Of a stretch of DNA of 64,000 nt, positions 1-13,500 are shown piece by piece; the stretch's first letter is position 1; each line of letters starts with the position of its first letter. Source of the DNA: Turnera subulata (Eukaryota; Streptophyta; Magnoliopsida; Malpighiales; Passifloraceae); the NCBI GenBank assembly GCA_028386065.3, contig JAKUCV010007755.1, positions 248,001 to 312,000 on the forward strand. The letters run 5' to 3'. Below the pieces are notes generated by a model, which worked only from the letters and a program-made list of their open reading frames with translations, was not told the DNA's origin and made no database searches. Made by a program: the position numbers and the translations under genes.

Positions 1-3000
1 GTCTTTTGCTTTTAATCTTCCGGTTGATCATTCAGAAGTTAATTCTTCGTTACTGGAAGGGCAGGGATCTGATGCTACTGGTATCCCTTTAAGCAGGCCT
101 GATCGTAAGTGGAAAAGGAGAGCCAGAATTCTTGATCAATCTCAAACTTCGAGAGGGATAACAGGCTCACTGAAATGAAAGGGAATTCTGGATGATGATA
201 TCGAGATGGTTTCGGCAGAGGAGTTTGGGGGGAAGAAACTGAAACATACGAGTGCCGATTCCCAGAATATCACAGATTCTACTATTCCGGTGGAGGTTGC
301 TCAGCAACCCCGCCAAGCATTATGAGTATCTTTTGTTGGAATTGCCATGGTTTAGGGGATCTACAGGCAGTTTCTTCTCTTTACAAGCAACTACTGCTTG
401 AAAATCCTCTCCTAGTCTTCCTCTCGAAAACTAGGCTTAAGTCCTTTGAGATGGAGAAAATTCGTAGAAGGTTGAATTGGGTTGGATTGTTAGTTGTGGA
501 ATGTGATGGAGCTAGACGTCAGCGTAGCGGGGGTCTTGCTCTACTATGGCGAGATAATGTTGATGTTACACTCCGATCTATGTCTCTTCACCACATAGAC
601 GTGTATATTCGGGGTATTGGGGATGAGGGTGAGTGGCGGTTCACTAGTATTTATGGATGGCCTGAACACACTGAAAAATGGCGAATATGGGAACTACTGA
701 GTGTATTGGGGAACCAACCTGTCATGCCTTGGTTATGTGGGGGTGATTTTAATGAGATCTTGTTTCAATAGGAGAAGAATGGGGGTAATCCTTGTAGTTT
801 TTCAGCCATGCAACAATTTCATGATACACTTGTGGCACTCTAGTTGCATGATCTGGGCTTTATTGGTTGTAATTTTACTTGGTCTAATGGCCATCAGAGT
901 AGCTCTTATATTGAGAAAAGGATTGATCGCCTTGTAGCTTCCCCCCAATGGTCAGCCATGTTTCCTAATGCTTTGGTGAAGCATCTCCCCAGACAGGGTT
1001 CTGTTCATGCTCCCCTGAAATTGATCTTTGACAATTCTCAACCTTTTGTGGCGAGAAGGAAGAAGATTTTTCATTTTGAGCAGGTCTGGCTCTCCAATGA
1101 GGAGTGTGGTCTTACTGTTGATAGAGCTTGGCAGGGTGGTTTGGCAATTGAGCCGGTGGCTAAGGTGAAGGAAAAAATCTCTTTGTGTGGTAGTATGTTA
1201 ACTACATGGAGTAAGACCAGTTTTGAGAATATCACTACCACCATCAAGGAGAAGCAAGATTTGTTAGGCAAACTACACCTCCAGGCTCAATCGGAGCAGG
1301 TTATTTGTCAAACCAAAGAGCTGAACGTTGATCTGGCCAATCTTATTCGCAAGGAGGAATTATTATGGGCACAACAGTCTCGAGTCAGTTGGTTACAAGC
1401 GGGAGATACAAACACTAGTTTTTTCTTTCACAAAGCTAATCAGCGGCGAAAGACTAATTCCATCAATGGCATTAGGGATCCAGCCGGGGTGTGGGTAACG
1501 TCACAGAAGGATATTGTTAATGTCTTCCAGCAGTTTTATTCAAAGCTCTTTACGTCGGGGCAGAATTTAAACATGGAGCCAGTACTTCAGTGTATCCAAC
1601 CGAGAGTTTCAGAGGAGATGCAGGCCATCCTAGCCCGGCCTTTTACTCGAGCTGATGTTTTCGGTGCTCTACAACAAATGCACCCCATTAAAGCACTTGG
1701 TCCTGCTGGTATGTCACCCCTCTTTTTTCAGAGATTTTGGAATATTGTAGGTGAGGATGTATGCTCTACGATGTTGAATGTTCTGAATGATGTTGCCGAC
1801 CCATCCTCCCTCAATCACACTTTTATAACTCTTATTCCTAAGGTGAAATGTCCAGAGGATTGCAGTCAGTTCAGACCTATAAGCCTTTGTATTGTTGTTT
1901 TCAAACTCATTACAAAGTCCATTGCCAACAGATTAAAATCCATATTACCAGAGTCGATTAGTGAGGAGCAAAGTGCATTTATTCTTGGCCGGTTAATTAT
2001 AGATAATGCTCCAATTGCCTTTGAGTCTTTTCATTTTATGAAAAAGAGATGTCAGGGGAAGCGGGGTTATATAGGTCTTAAGCTTGACATGAGCAAGGCA
2101 TATGATCGGGTTGAGTGGGATTTCCTAGAGGCAGTTCTTAATCGAATGGGGTTCAAGGATCAGTGGGTCAGTTTAATTATGAGATGTGTATGATCAGTGA
2201 CTTATTCTCTTCTCATAAATCGATGTCCTCAGGAAGTGATCATACCTTCTCGAGGTCTTCGACAGGGCGATCCTCTATCTCCATATTTGTTCCTGTTTTG
2301 TGCGGAGGGTTTGTCTGCACTCTTTAATTGTGCTAAAGTAGATGGACGTCTGTATGGGGTTAGGGTCTGCCCTAGAGCACCTGCTGTTACCCATTTGTTT
2401 TTCGCCGATGACAGTATCCTTTTTGCTCGGGCAACAAGAGAGGAAGCTATCACTATTGCCTCTATTCTATTACAGTATGAGCTTGCATTAGGGAAAAAGG
2501 TAAACCTAGATAAGTCTGAAGTATTCTTTAGGCGAAATGTACCAGAACAGTTAATATCTCAGATCCAAGAGGATTTAAGAATAAAGGCAGTGGATACTTT
2601 TGAGAAGTATTTGGGGTTACCAGCTATAGTAGGAAGATCGAAAAATACTGTATTTGCTTGTGTCAAGGATCGTCTCCTCAAAAAAATGGGTCAATGGAAA
2701 GAAAGATTCCTTTCGGATGCAGGTCGCGAATTGTTTATAAAATCTGTAGCCCAAGCTGTCCCAAACTATGTTATGAGCTGCTTCCTGCTTCCTAATTCCA
2801 TTTGTGATGAGATGGAGGTACTATTCCGCAAATTTTGGTGGGGATAAAGGGATGGAAAACGTAAGGTCCATTAGATGGCATGGGACAAGGTCTGTAGAAG
2901 GAAATCCGTGGGAGGTCTGGGGTTCAAATTGTTGGAATCTTTTAACCTTGCTTTCCTTACGAAACAAGGATGGAGATTGATTTCGAATGAGGGGAGCCTA

Positions 3001-4487
3001 CTCGCTCGAATACTCAAAGCTCGATACTTCCCTAGGACATCGTTTATGCAGGCCTCGGTAGGGTACAATCCTAGCTATGCTTGGCGTAGTATTCTAAAGG
3101 CTAGGCCTATTCTCGAGCAGGGAGTTCATTAGCTTATTAGCAATGGGAGAACAATCCGGATTTGGGAGGACAAATGGATCCCACGAGAGGCCTCTGTACT
3201 GTTCAATCTCCTGTCTATGTGCTTGATCTCAATGCTACAGTGAACACATTAATGCAGGAGGATACAGCCGAATAGAACTATAACTTGGTGGATTCTATCT
3301 TTAACCAGGAGGAAGCTAATCTTATCAAAAGCATCCCCCTCAGTGCTAGTGATCCGATAGACAATCAGTATTGGGTTTACTGCCCGTCAGGTTCCTATTC
3401 TGTCAAAAGTGGTTATAAGGTGAGTCTTTCACTTATCCATCCTCAACTTAATGTTGATCATTCATGGCCCCCGGAGTGTACCCCAGCTTGGTGGAAGGGC
3501 TTGTGGAAGCTTAATATACCTCCTAAGCTCCGTTGTTTTGCTTGGTAGATCTGTTACAATATTGTACCTATTAGAGCCATAGTAGCGGCAAGGTTACCTG
3601 CAGTTGATTCTATTTGTCCTAGATGCCAGTCCTCTACTAAGACCATATTACACCTTCTTCGAGACTACCGTTGGGTCCGAGAGCTGTGGCGGCATAGCCC
3701 TCTCACAGATGGCATATGCAACGTAGATGCAGACTCTGCCCATCTTTGGTTGCAACGCTTCTGTACTTCTTTTAGGGCTGAATTTTTTTGGCGGTTTCTA
3801 ACACATTGTTGGCTCATATGGAAGAGCAGGAATGCTTTGATGTTTCAAAATTCGCAGGACAGCCACACTAGAATTATTCATGCTGCTGAATCCTTCCTAT
3901 TGGAGTACATTGATGCTAACCAACTTATTCGGGTGGCACCTGGTCGACGTCGAAGTGAGCGGTGGCGCCTTCCACCTAAGAATGTTGTCAAACTCAACAC
4001 CGACGTGGCAATCCATGATAACAAGACGGTCCTTGGCGCGATTCTTTGTGACTGGACGGACACGGTTCTTGCTATAGCAACCAAACAACTTCCGACACAG
4101 ATGGACCCGGCTATAGGTGAGGCATGTGCAGCAAGGTTTGGCATGTGTGTTGCCTTGGAGTTGCAAATTGACCGATTGTTGCTTGAGATGGATTCACAGG
4201 TGGTGGTCCACGGTCTTCAAACTGTCAAGCCTCCCAATAGCCCTTTGGGCAGATTGATTGATGATTTGGCTTTTCTTTCTCAGTCTTTTGTTTCTTTTTC
4301 TTCACAATATATTCCACATTCTGGAAATAAGGCAACCCATAAACTCTGCCATTTAGACTCTTTTCCAGCCACTGATCATGTGTGGTTGTCTCAGTTTCCT
4401 TCTATTGTCGTGAATCAGATTTTTTCTGATGTAAGTTTTGTTCATGATGAATAAAATTTAAAGCCATCGTTTCCTGAAAAAAAAAAA
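1..4487 (+). mobile_element. Degenerate LINE (non-LTR retrotransposon), 5' end outside window
   Basis: This is a plant L1-type LINE remnant. Domains in order are the tail of an ORF1-like region (1-300), an endonuclease/exonuclease/phosphatase domain (from 322, with the SIFCWNCHG start and GGDFNEIL motif), reverse transcriptase (about 1600-2850, with LDMSKAYDRVEW and the catalytic FADD), a zf-RVT-like region (3285-3548) and an RNase H-like domain (3950-4450, starting near LNTDVAIHDN). One reading frame runs from 322 to 3132 but is cut by in-frame stops at 769, 841, 2191, 2845, 2872 and 3130. A frameshift follows before 3285, and another stop lies at 3546. The 3' end has AATAAA near 4450 and an A11 tail at 4477-4487. 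The element cannot encode an active protein. Its 5' end and target-site duplication cannot be seen. Confidence 0.93.
322..4454 (+). pseudogene. LINE ORF2 (EN-RT-RNase H) pseudogene
   Basis: This is the coding part of the LINE, analogous to a polyprotein that nicks target DNA and primes reverse transcription. The RT core keeps its aspartates (the KLDMSKAYDRVEW block near 2080 and FADDS near 2400), so the family call is secure. At least seven in-frame stops and one frameshift make it non-functional. Several stops sit where a tryptophan is expected (TGG to TAG at 2872 and 3130), consistent with G-to-A decay. The RNase H-like tail (3750-4454) is the longest clean 3' segment, at 234 codons. Confidence 0.9.
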
Positions 4488-5492
4488 GGTTGAATTTTAG
4501 TCACATTTTAATTGCAAGGAAAAAAATTTAATATATTAAATGCATAATAAGCGAATTGGATGTATGTATGTATGTATTCATATTTGAAGAGATAATCTGT
4601 TCTTTGTGATATTGTAGTTTATGAATAGAAGATAAGATTTGTCATTCCTATCTGATATCTCTAACAAACATTTAATCTCTACGGTTTCTGTCGACCACCA
4701 AGAAATTTTGTATATATTATTGAAATAGAGGAGAACGTTCAACTCTGTTTTCATAAGTGAGAGAACCCAAGCAATCGATACTTATGCACTTCCTTTTTCC
4801 CTTTTTTTTGTTCTATCATTAACAGAGGCAAATTATGCTGGTTGATTTTTTTTTTTGACAGATATGCTGATTGATTTTTGATTGGGAAGGCACCATGCAA
4901 TGCATATATACCTCTTCGTTTTCCCTCGCATCATTTCAGTTTTCACTCAGTATTGTTTTTTTGGGTTTTGGCTTTTTGCACCGCCCAATATACGTGAAAT
5001 CAGTGAAGAAAATAATACAAATTTGAGGGAACCTTTTTGCTTAAAAATTAAAGTAATTGTATCATATATATATGTGAAGAATCTCAACAAATATTTCCAG
5101 GTGCCATCTTTAATTTCTCAATAATTAAGTGCGTACAGGTTGGTTCTCCGTACGGTAGAGTAGCTAGAACATGTCTTGCACTTTTGAAAGAAAAAAAAAA
5201 ATGGGGGCATTTTTTTCACCGGAGTGCAGATATTCTCTTGCGTCTCATGTCTAAGAAGCCCAGTAATGAAATCACGCGCATAATAATTTCATTTGTGGCC
5301 TAGTGGATCATAAATTTTAAGATATCTAGGCTCGGCAAAAGAAAAATTAAGATATCTAGGAAAACAACCATATACGAGCTTTGACTAAAATTGCCTAGTA
5401 TATTATACATAGACGGGCTCTCAATTATTTATTCTTTCTATTTTTTTCCCATCAGGTATCTGGATCCGACGCACTTGGGTATAATGGGTGAG
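4488..5492. other. Intergenic, AT-rich, no gene seen
   Basis: I see no gene here. It holds two very small poly(A)-type insertions flanked by direct repeats. At 4851-4862 a T-rich insert sits between 17-bp repeats 4834-4850 and 4863-4879, which differ at one base. At 5331-5346 a 16-bp insert ending in A-rich sequence sits between perfect 14-bp repeats 5317-5330 and 5347-5360. Confidence 0.6.
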
Positions 5493-5661
5493 CAGTGGCG
5501 GAGTTAGATATAATTTTTAGAGAGAGTCAATATAATATTATAAAATTTAGAAGGGACCAAGTATATATAACTATAGGACTTATATGACAAAATTAAAAAC
5601 CCAAAAGTCTCGTAAGTGTATCACCAGGGTGGCCATAGCCTCCTGGGCCACCGCCACACTG
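5493..5661. mobile_element. hAT-like MITE, 169 bp
   Basis: The element starts CAGTGGCGG and ends CCGCCACACTG, an imperfect terminal inverted repeat. It is flanked by a perfect 8-bp direct repeat TGGGTGAG (5485-5492 and 5662-5669). An 8-bp duplication with CAGTGGCGG-type ends fits a non-autonomous hAT element. It has no coding capacity. Confidence 0.72.
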
Positions 5662-8157
5662 TGGGTGAGCCTGGCAATGATAATTTTCAGCATACACGAG
5701 AACCACTGTGGGTGAGTCTTCAGCATACACGAGAACCGACAACATTGCATTGAGAGGACTGGCCTTCCGTTAATTCTACTTGGATTGAAGGAGCAATTGA
5801 GTCCTAATATATCATTTCCTACAATGAATTAGCAAATTGTTCATATACTTTGCGGCCTTGCCTGCATCTACTATATTGCGGCGTTATTACCAAGCCATTC
5901 TATATATATGAACTTAAGTGGTTGTGGTTAGGCCGAATTCATGTCTTTATGGGGAGATAACATATACTAGTAATTTACTAGCAAATGACACGAGGTAATA
6001 ACCGAGCTTTCAAGTGAAACATATGCATGTAAATGCTATCCTCTGCTTTTTAGTGTATACGTATCCTGCCACATCCTTTAGAGGGTTTAGTGAGGAAAAA
6101 TGTGGCAAAAAAAAAAATAATAATGGAAGAGGGAAAAAGACATATATTGAGAGCTTAATATATAATCATCATAAAGTGCAAAAAAGTGTTCCAGGGGGAG
6201 GGATGTGGGAATTGCTTTGGCCTTCAACTTCAAGCCATGCTAGGGAGAATTTATCTGTCAGGTTGAAGCCAAGTTATTGTACATATTTTTTATTTCATCA
6301 GGGAAGAGAGGCAGTCAGCTACTGTAGAGATAAGGTCTTATTTATAATTTTTGATATTAAAAAGAAAGGCAAAACAAAAGAGCCTTTGGAGTACGCAAAA
6401 AGGTCTGTGGCGTGTAATTTCTTTTTTTAAAGCTTAAACAATGTTAATACAACTGAGTTTATGGTGTGCTGCTTTTGAGATTAGTTGAACCCTTGCCGCA
6501 TTATTATTGTCTAAAGTAAGGATCATGAATTTAATATGCCAATAAAAGTAATTTTAAATGCTTTCTTGTCTCCAGGGCTCATTCTCCCTTCACTACACAC
6601 TGAAAGTGGCCAACAAGTACACATGACTGATAGGCATTTCCAATGGTGGGATTAATGGCTGCCAATAAGGTCGACTCCATGCACGAACCTCTGTTAATAC
6701 GTCCACCTGTGTTTTCCAGTAGTGGTCCATAGGAATATAGGATATATATAGCCTTGACATCATTCTAAAGGAAAGGAAAGTAAAGGAAAGGAAAGTAAAG
6801 TACATATATACACCAAAGCTTTGTTGTTATTGCAGGTCTGTTTTTGAGCATCCCATCAATCAGTCTATGTAAACCTCTCAGTCGTGAGACATAGAATGCG
6901 CATATTATGATCTCTTGTAAAAGATTGACCAGCAACTGAATAAAAGTAGGAAAGGGATTGAAAAGGAAGGAAGAACCAGTGCAGCTAACTAATAGTATAA
7001 CACAAAGCACACGCGTTGTTATGTTACAACTGCATCAAATGATTCTACCCTAATGAACCACTAGCTAGACCCGCTCCCTTATTTGACAATTAATACATTG
7101 TCTCATATGTTTTCTGCTTTGAACAAGCTATGGCGACTATAGGGACATGTCCATATTAATGACACAAAGCTAAAGTTCTAGTAATATTAAGCAATTTAAT
7201 TCACCAAATCATTTATGCTTGTCATTAGCTGAAATCAGTACATGGATGATGGAACAGCCTATTTACATGGGATAGGTTTTGGGAGAGACCAAGAGAGGAG
7301 GGTTAAGTTGGGGTGTCATTATTACAGATTGGTGTGGGTCCTAGGTGCACATTTGGGCAAGGTCTACATGTTGGTGCCTATGTGTGACAGAGGAAAGTGA
7401 CTGAAAGTGATTAATGATTATAAATACGATTAGTTAATGATGATAATACCGTATTGCTAGACAAGCTGACCTCCAAGGCTTAAAGAAATCAAAGTTTATG
7501 AAAGGGAAAAACCCATCTATTATACTGTACCAGTGCCCCCCTTGTATTCAAGAAGTCATGTTCTATTCTAGTGTCACTATCTTTTGTTTCTTTCATTTTT
7601 GGAATATATGCTCCTTTTCTTGTTTCTTTAGGCCTGATTATCTGTACTTAATCAGTGCTAAACATTCCTCATTAATCACAATCCAACAAGAGATATGAAA
7701 CATGGACAATCCACTCGTCACTAATTAATGAAACCCATATTAAGAGATTATTGAGCAAGTGCAGTCCGGCTCTCTGCGATTTGCTGGAATGTGTCATCGA
7801 CCTTTTCTATCAGTATTTAGGAGAAAAGGTCTTGCTAATAGTTTATTAGTTGCAGTTAAATAATCGCAAACTGGACTCAATTTGTGTATTATGTATGGAT
7901 ATTAGTGTACTGTCCTGGATATTAGCAGATCTCTCAGGTGCGACTTTGTACTGAGAAATGTTTTCTTAGCTAAGCACTAAATCAGTTATGCCGTAATATC
8001 AAAAAGTAAATACTAGTGTACTGTCTCCACAGATCAGAAGAATTTATACCTTTGAACCTTTAGTTTTTATTACATACTAAAGGTTCATTTAGCACTTAAA
8101 TCCGTCCATTCATGTACGGCTTATGCAATAATTAACTTCAACAAGTTTGTTTCCGCT
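5662..8157. other. Intergenic, no gene seen
   Basis: The sequence is AT-rich and the frames show no recognisable protein. A short local duplication lies at about 5656-5735, where CACTGTGGGTGAG and CAGCATACACGAGAACC each occur twice. A 12-bp inverted repeat with an 11-nt loop lies at 8053-8064/8076-8087. Confidence 0.5.
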
Positions 8158-8368
8158 GGATTGAGATCCTCTCCTGTAAAGTTATGTCCTGTTAGTTGAA
8201 TCGTGGCCATGATTTTCAAAATCATTGGTGAGAATTTATTTTTACCTTATTTAATTTTTTTAGTTTTTCTTACCTTACATATTTTAGGACCATTAATTAA
8301 ACAAATCAACGGTATTTATTTAACAGGATCTCTCCTGTTGAATACTGTACAGGAGAGAATCCAAATCC
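8158..8368. mobile_element. Mutator-like MITE, 211 bp
   Basis: The terminal inverted repeats match at about 18 of 21 positions (GGATTGAGATCCTCTCCTGT at the left, GGATTTGGATTCTCTCCTGT read inward from the right). A perfect 9-bp target-site duplication GTTTCCGCT flanks it (8149-8157 and 8369-8377). A 9-bp duplication is typical of Mutator-like elements. It contains no transposase. Confidence 0.8.
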
Positions 8369-9658
8369 GTTTCCGCTTCTATATGTAAATTAACATTTAA
8401 TTATCCTCTAGGAATTTTATTGACAATTATTTAAATAAAGTCAATTCCCCAAGAAGGAACATTTTAACTAACCTTCTTATATTACTAGAAAACTTGGGGT
8501 TTACTTATCAGTAATCTCTTACTAAAAAAATGTCGTTGATATATCTTTACAAAATTAAATTCCTCATCAGGAATCCCTCGACAATTGGTAAATAATAGGT
8601 TGCATAATGATAATAAATTCTTCAAATAAGACCTTACTTAAATGGTAGTGTTAGAATTAAATGAAGAAGTCATTAATAGTTCTCCTTAAAAAACGAAGTT
8701 ATTAATAGTAATATGTCTAAGATAAACAAAGATTAGCAGAAATTAGTTACGATTATAGGCGGTGTGGCTCAATTTAAGAAAAGGAGATACTTCTATTTTG
8801 TTTGCATCTTATGGTTGCAAGAATTCATCCTTTTAGTTTTTGCTTCTTTTTTTTTTTTTTGTTTTGTTTTTGGAGGTTTGCCAAAGTTTAGGGTCTGAGA
8901 CTAGATATTCTCCCCTTTTTTCAATCAATATAAATTTAGTCGAAGCGACACTCGTAAGGATATTTTAGTTAATTAGCTGAATTTTACTGTTAAAAGGACA
9001 AACTTTATCAACCAATTGTCCTAATACTTCATTTTGATACCTTTTTACAAGATGATTACATAAATTGTCCAACGAATATTTATGTTATGTCTATATATAT
9101 TTGACAATTTGTGGTTGCGGCACATTTGACTGTAAAATTTTGTGGCATACTGGCATTTAAGTAACGAGTAATTAGTACTGCACATACTTAAAAATACTTT
9201 TCAAGCTGCTATTCTATGATTACTCCAAAGTTCCTCTGATCAAAACTAATAATGTACCAAGACAGTAGATGCTAAGCTACACATGAAGCAGATAAATAAT
9301 CATGTGAAAACTGTTTACCCAAATCTCTTTCCTAGCTACTCTGCTTTCCAGGTCCTTTTATAAATGCAAATTGTTATTACAGTTATCTCATCAAGGACGA
9401 ATGCAAGCAAATATATATGCAAGTATAAATAGATCCAATCATCAAGCAAAGACAGATGTGGGCTTGGTTTATACTATAGCTCTTTTGTCCTATAAGGGAT
9501 GCCAGAAGGAATCTTATTTGAGGGTATAAAAATTTAAGATGGAAGAGTGGAAGATGATTTTATTAGGGAAAAAAATAATCAAATATGTAGCCCATTAAGG
9601 GAACCAATTGTCATTAAGTATTGGTTATAATATGATCCACCTCCCTCCTCCTTAGGTG
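8369..9658. other. Intergenic / upstream region of the LBD29-like gene
   Basis: No coding potential was recognised. The sequence is AT-rich and probably includes the promoter of the LBD gene that starts at 9765. A TGTCTC auxin-response core lies further upstream at 8022-8027, about 1.7 kb from the ATG. Confidence 0.45.
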
Positions 9659-9666
9659 TTTATAAG
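9659..9666 (+). promoter_or_regulatory. Probable TATA box of the LBD29-like gene
   Basis: TTTATAAG lies 99-106 bp before the ATG, just after a CT-rich tract (9637-9653). This spacing would give a 5' UTR of roughly 70 nt. The call rests on motif and position only. Confidence 0.5.
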
Positions 9667-9764
9667 CATGGTGATAATGCTTTGCACAAAGCTGAAACCT
9701 AAACCACACAAAACCAGAAAATCACAAAGCATTAGCATATACAATCATCAAAACACCAATAGAA

Positions 9765-10547
9765 ATGACAGGATCTGGCTCTCCTTGTGGTGCCTGCAAG
9801 TTCTTGAGAAGAAAATGTGTGAGAGGTTGTGTGTTTGCACCTTATTTCTGCCATGAACAAGGTGCTACACACTTTGCAGCAATTCACAAGGTCTTTGGTG
9901 CAAGCAATGTATCAAAGTTGCTTGCTCACCTTCCTGTTAGTGATCGCTGTGAAGCTGCAGTTACAATCTCTTATGAAGCTCAAGCCAGGCTTCAAGATCC
10001 CATATATGGTTGTGTTTCACACATTTTTGCTCTTCAACAGCAGGTACCTAACCCTTGTCAATTGTAATTGTTTATTGGAAAACCCTACTTTGCATCTCCT
10101 TTACTAGAAATGTCTAATATTTTGCTTCCCACTTTTAAAACATTGCAGGTTGTGAATCTACAGGCACAACTGGCTTCTCTCAAGGAACAAGCAGCGCAAA
10201 CCTTACTCAGTGGCTCTGCCACAGCCAACCCTAATGACAAGTACTATGGAAAACAACCTTCTTATCCACAAGATCTCCAGAACTGGTTTCCATCTGAGAA
10301 TTCAAACAACCAGCTGGTTCCACAATTCAATCCAAACCCAAGTACTACCATGCCATACTGTGAAAATGGTTTCCTAGATCCCAATACTATGGGCAATTAT
10401 GGGAATCCATCGTCTTCCTTTGATAGCTATGAAGAGGTTTCTCATTCTATATCTTCTTTCGATGGACAAACAGACAACAAGCAATGGACTTACCAAGATG
10501 CCGATGATCTTCAGTCAGTAGCCTTTGGCTATATGCAGCATTCATGA
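9765..10547 (+). CDS. LBD29: LOB-domain transcription factor, LBD29-like (class I)
   Basis: This is a plant-specific DNA-binding transcription factor. There are two exons, 9765-10043 and 10149-10547, with a 105-bp GT-AG intron falling after the ALQQQ codons. The protein is 225 aa. The LOB domain shows the CX2CX6CX3C zinc motif (C8, C11, C18, C22), the [13 protein letters not shown] block and DPIYGC. The leucine-zipper-like tail LX6LX3LX6L has alanine in place of the last leucine. The C-terminus (ELQS-type, FGY near the end) and the [19 protein letters not shown] segment match Arabidopsis LBD29 as I remember it. In Arabidopsis, ARF7/ARF19 induce LBD29 during lateral-root initiation. The start is the first ATG before the conserved SPCGACKF block. 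Its neighbour is a second LBD gene, in convergent orientation. Confidence 0.93.
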
Positions 10548-13500
10548 AAGGAGGGCATTGCTGTGGCAAGGAAGTTCTTGAAGTTATATAATCGGTGAAG
10601 ACATGTATGCCAATTTTGAATTGCTGCTTCATAATTCGAAACATGTTCTTTTGTTGCAATAAACAAAAGCTAGGAACCCTAGAAATGATCATATATAAAT
10701 CAGGAACCCTATTCCCCCCTACTGCTCTTTTCTCTGAGTTAGTGCACTCTTAGATGTTGGTATAACGATAGTGTAATTTTCTTAACGAACTTGGTTAAAT
10801 TCTGATTTTATTATGAGTAACTTCTTCCTTTATGGACCTAGAGAGGACCTAAATCTCTGTCAAAAGTAAGACAGTTACCTAGTCCTCTTTTTCTACACTT
10901 TCCCCTTATAAACCTAGCCAGTTTAGCTGGCAAAAGACTTACGGTCTTGTATTCAGCGCATATTTTTCCTTAAACGTTGAAGGAAAAAAGAACCTCAATT
11001 ACCTAAGATAACCACAGGGATTGGCTATGATTTGGCATATTAAAGATTAGCCTTGCTTTGAATTAATAAGTTATCCAGGATGATATATAACCTGATGATT
11101 ACTAAGTTCAGAAACTCTGTTTTCATATTCATTAATATTTATCAGTTAGCCACTGATCATGCTAAACTGAAAATACTGACTACCCAAAACTATGTAACTC
11201 ACTTGAAACCTGCACTGATTTTGAACTTGGAGTTACTGAGGGTTGCTTAGTGAATCCTTGTTTTGTATGCCACTCACTTCTTTGTCAAATAATCAAACAT
11301 ATAGGCCAAAGCTATATAGTGCAATTCAAGTTTCCAGGAATAATCTTTTCCAATTATATATGCCTTGGACTTGGAGTAATTTCTTTCTCTATGTATGTAC
11401 GATCCCGAGGAAGTTAAATTAATATTGCTCTCTATAGCTAGAATCTAAATGTCTTAGGTCATTGGACCGAGGCAAACCTAACTTATTTGTCCTTGATTCC
11501 TTGTTTTTGCATTAATTTCATTTGCTTACTTCCCCATGTTTGTTGAATTTCTTAACATATGCATTCACAATCAGAACACACATTGTCCGGAAAGATAAGA
11601 ATTTTCTTATAGTGAAAGTTTGCTCCCCTCATGCATTTATCATTAGCAGAATGGTACACCATGTCAATGAGCACTCCTTTTTTAACTCGGTCTTCAATAC
11701 ATGTACCCAATGATAATATATTGTAAGATGTGATCCTCGGGATGCCTTTGAATCTGCCTGTGGTTTGTTTAAGGATTAGTTAGTGGATTACTAGCTATAC
11801 TCCCCATATCGGAACTTGTTCAGATTGAAGTTGGGTGCAAATAAAGAATGCATCATCATGGCCTTTCTTCTTGAACCTGCTGCATGCAAATTGCTGTTTA
11901 ACCTTTTTTCTGATGTAGAAAACACTTTCAGTTTTTTGGCTACTTTGACAACATTAACAGAAGGCTAGTTTTGATTACTGTGGAAGATTACTAATCCTGC
12001 AAAGTGAATGTATCCTCAAGCTTTCTTGTTTTCAAAATTTTCAGGTTGAATCGCTTCTTTTGAGGATCGAGAGATGTTTTAGGCACTAGTCATATATATA
12101 TATTTGGAGTGAAGTCAGTTAGAAGCTTGACGAGGAAACAATCTCCATTACTGCAGAAGCATTTGAAAGACTTTGAAAGACTTCCAGATGATGAAGCATT
12201 TTAACAATAACAACGTATATGTAACCCAAATGTTAAGCTTGAAGTTAGTTATAATGGAATCCATCAGTTATGCTATTTGTGGTTTTGAATGCTGCTGAAT
12301 CTTGTTCAAGGAATGGGATTGAATAACGTAGATACAAGATCATTATTGTCACTGCAATTTTTATGAAGGAATCTTTTTTGTTTGGGAAGTTAAGAGAACA
12401 TCGACCATAGATGTGCAATTAATGAACTGCATGGGTGGTCCCTTGCAGCCATGCTTTGTGGCTCAAGGGCAAATTTTCTGCTTATGGACTGTTCTTCATA
12501 TAAATATATCACAGTGACATTATAAAGTTTGATGATGGAGGAGGAATTCTTTGTTGTTTTTTATTATTATTATCTCTCACTACACTATGGTATATATATG
12601 AAGAAAATTCTCGGATCAGTTCTAGTCTTCATACTTATATACGATATGAGTAAAATCGCTTGTTGCTCTTAATTTCATGACCCAATCCTGAAATTTTCTG
12701 GGAGACAATTGCTGTTTTGTAAACTGACCAAAAAGCAAAATGGGCCACTTGAGGGTCCTTTCTCTTACGCTAGAAATTGGACTTGAGGCCCATTTTTAAG
12801 CACCATTCACGCTTCATTGAACTGGGCCGGAATCCTTGCTCCACTTAATCATGCTTGCCCCCACATCGTTTGAGACCAAAAAAATTAGACGCAGACTATT
12901 GTGTGAATACCTGCAATTATTATACTAAAGAAAATGTTAATATTAGGGGCTTCAAATTTTGTGGGTTAGCATTTCTTTTGTTCAAATTGTTGGGTTAGAT
13001 TACACCAAAAAAAAATGTATTACACCAAAAAGAAAAAAAATTGTTGGGTTAGACTTAGAGTATGGGGCAATGCTAAAATTGTGGACTTTATCCATCTAAA
13101 CATGTAAAGATTACAAAGCAAATAAGATTTTGATGCCAAAAATCACAAGAGCGTACCTAACTGGTCAACGAATGCATGCTGTTGCTATCTTTTCGAGATT
13201 ACAAGAGAATACAATTTTCTGTAGTTGCAGACCATTACACAATAACAACATAAGAGGGTGGTTACGCAAGAAGACATATTCTTCCATTTAATACGTCACT
13301 GGACCCATCTACAATCGGACGGCCAAGATTGCACGTGGGGTGCAAATTCCATGGTCAAAATTTGGCAGTATTAAAACCCACATCACATAGGAGCGAACAT
13401 TCACATGAATATTGAACATGATCCTTTTGTGTTCTTTAGTGTGAGTTTAGTGTCAAACCCGTACGATTCTCTTATCCTTCTGTTTGCTTTTGTTTTCTTG

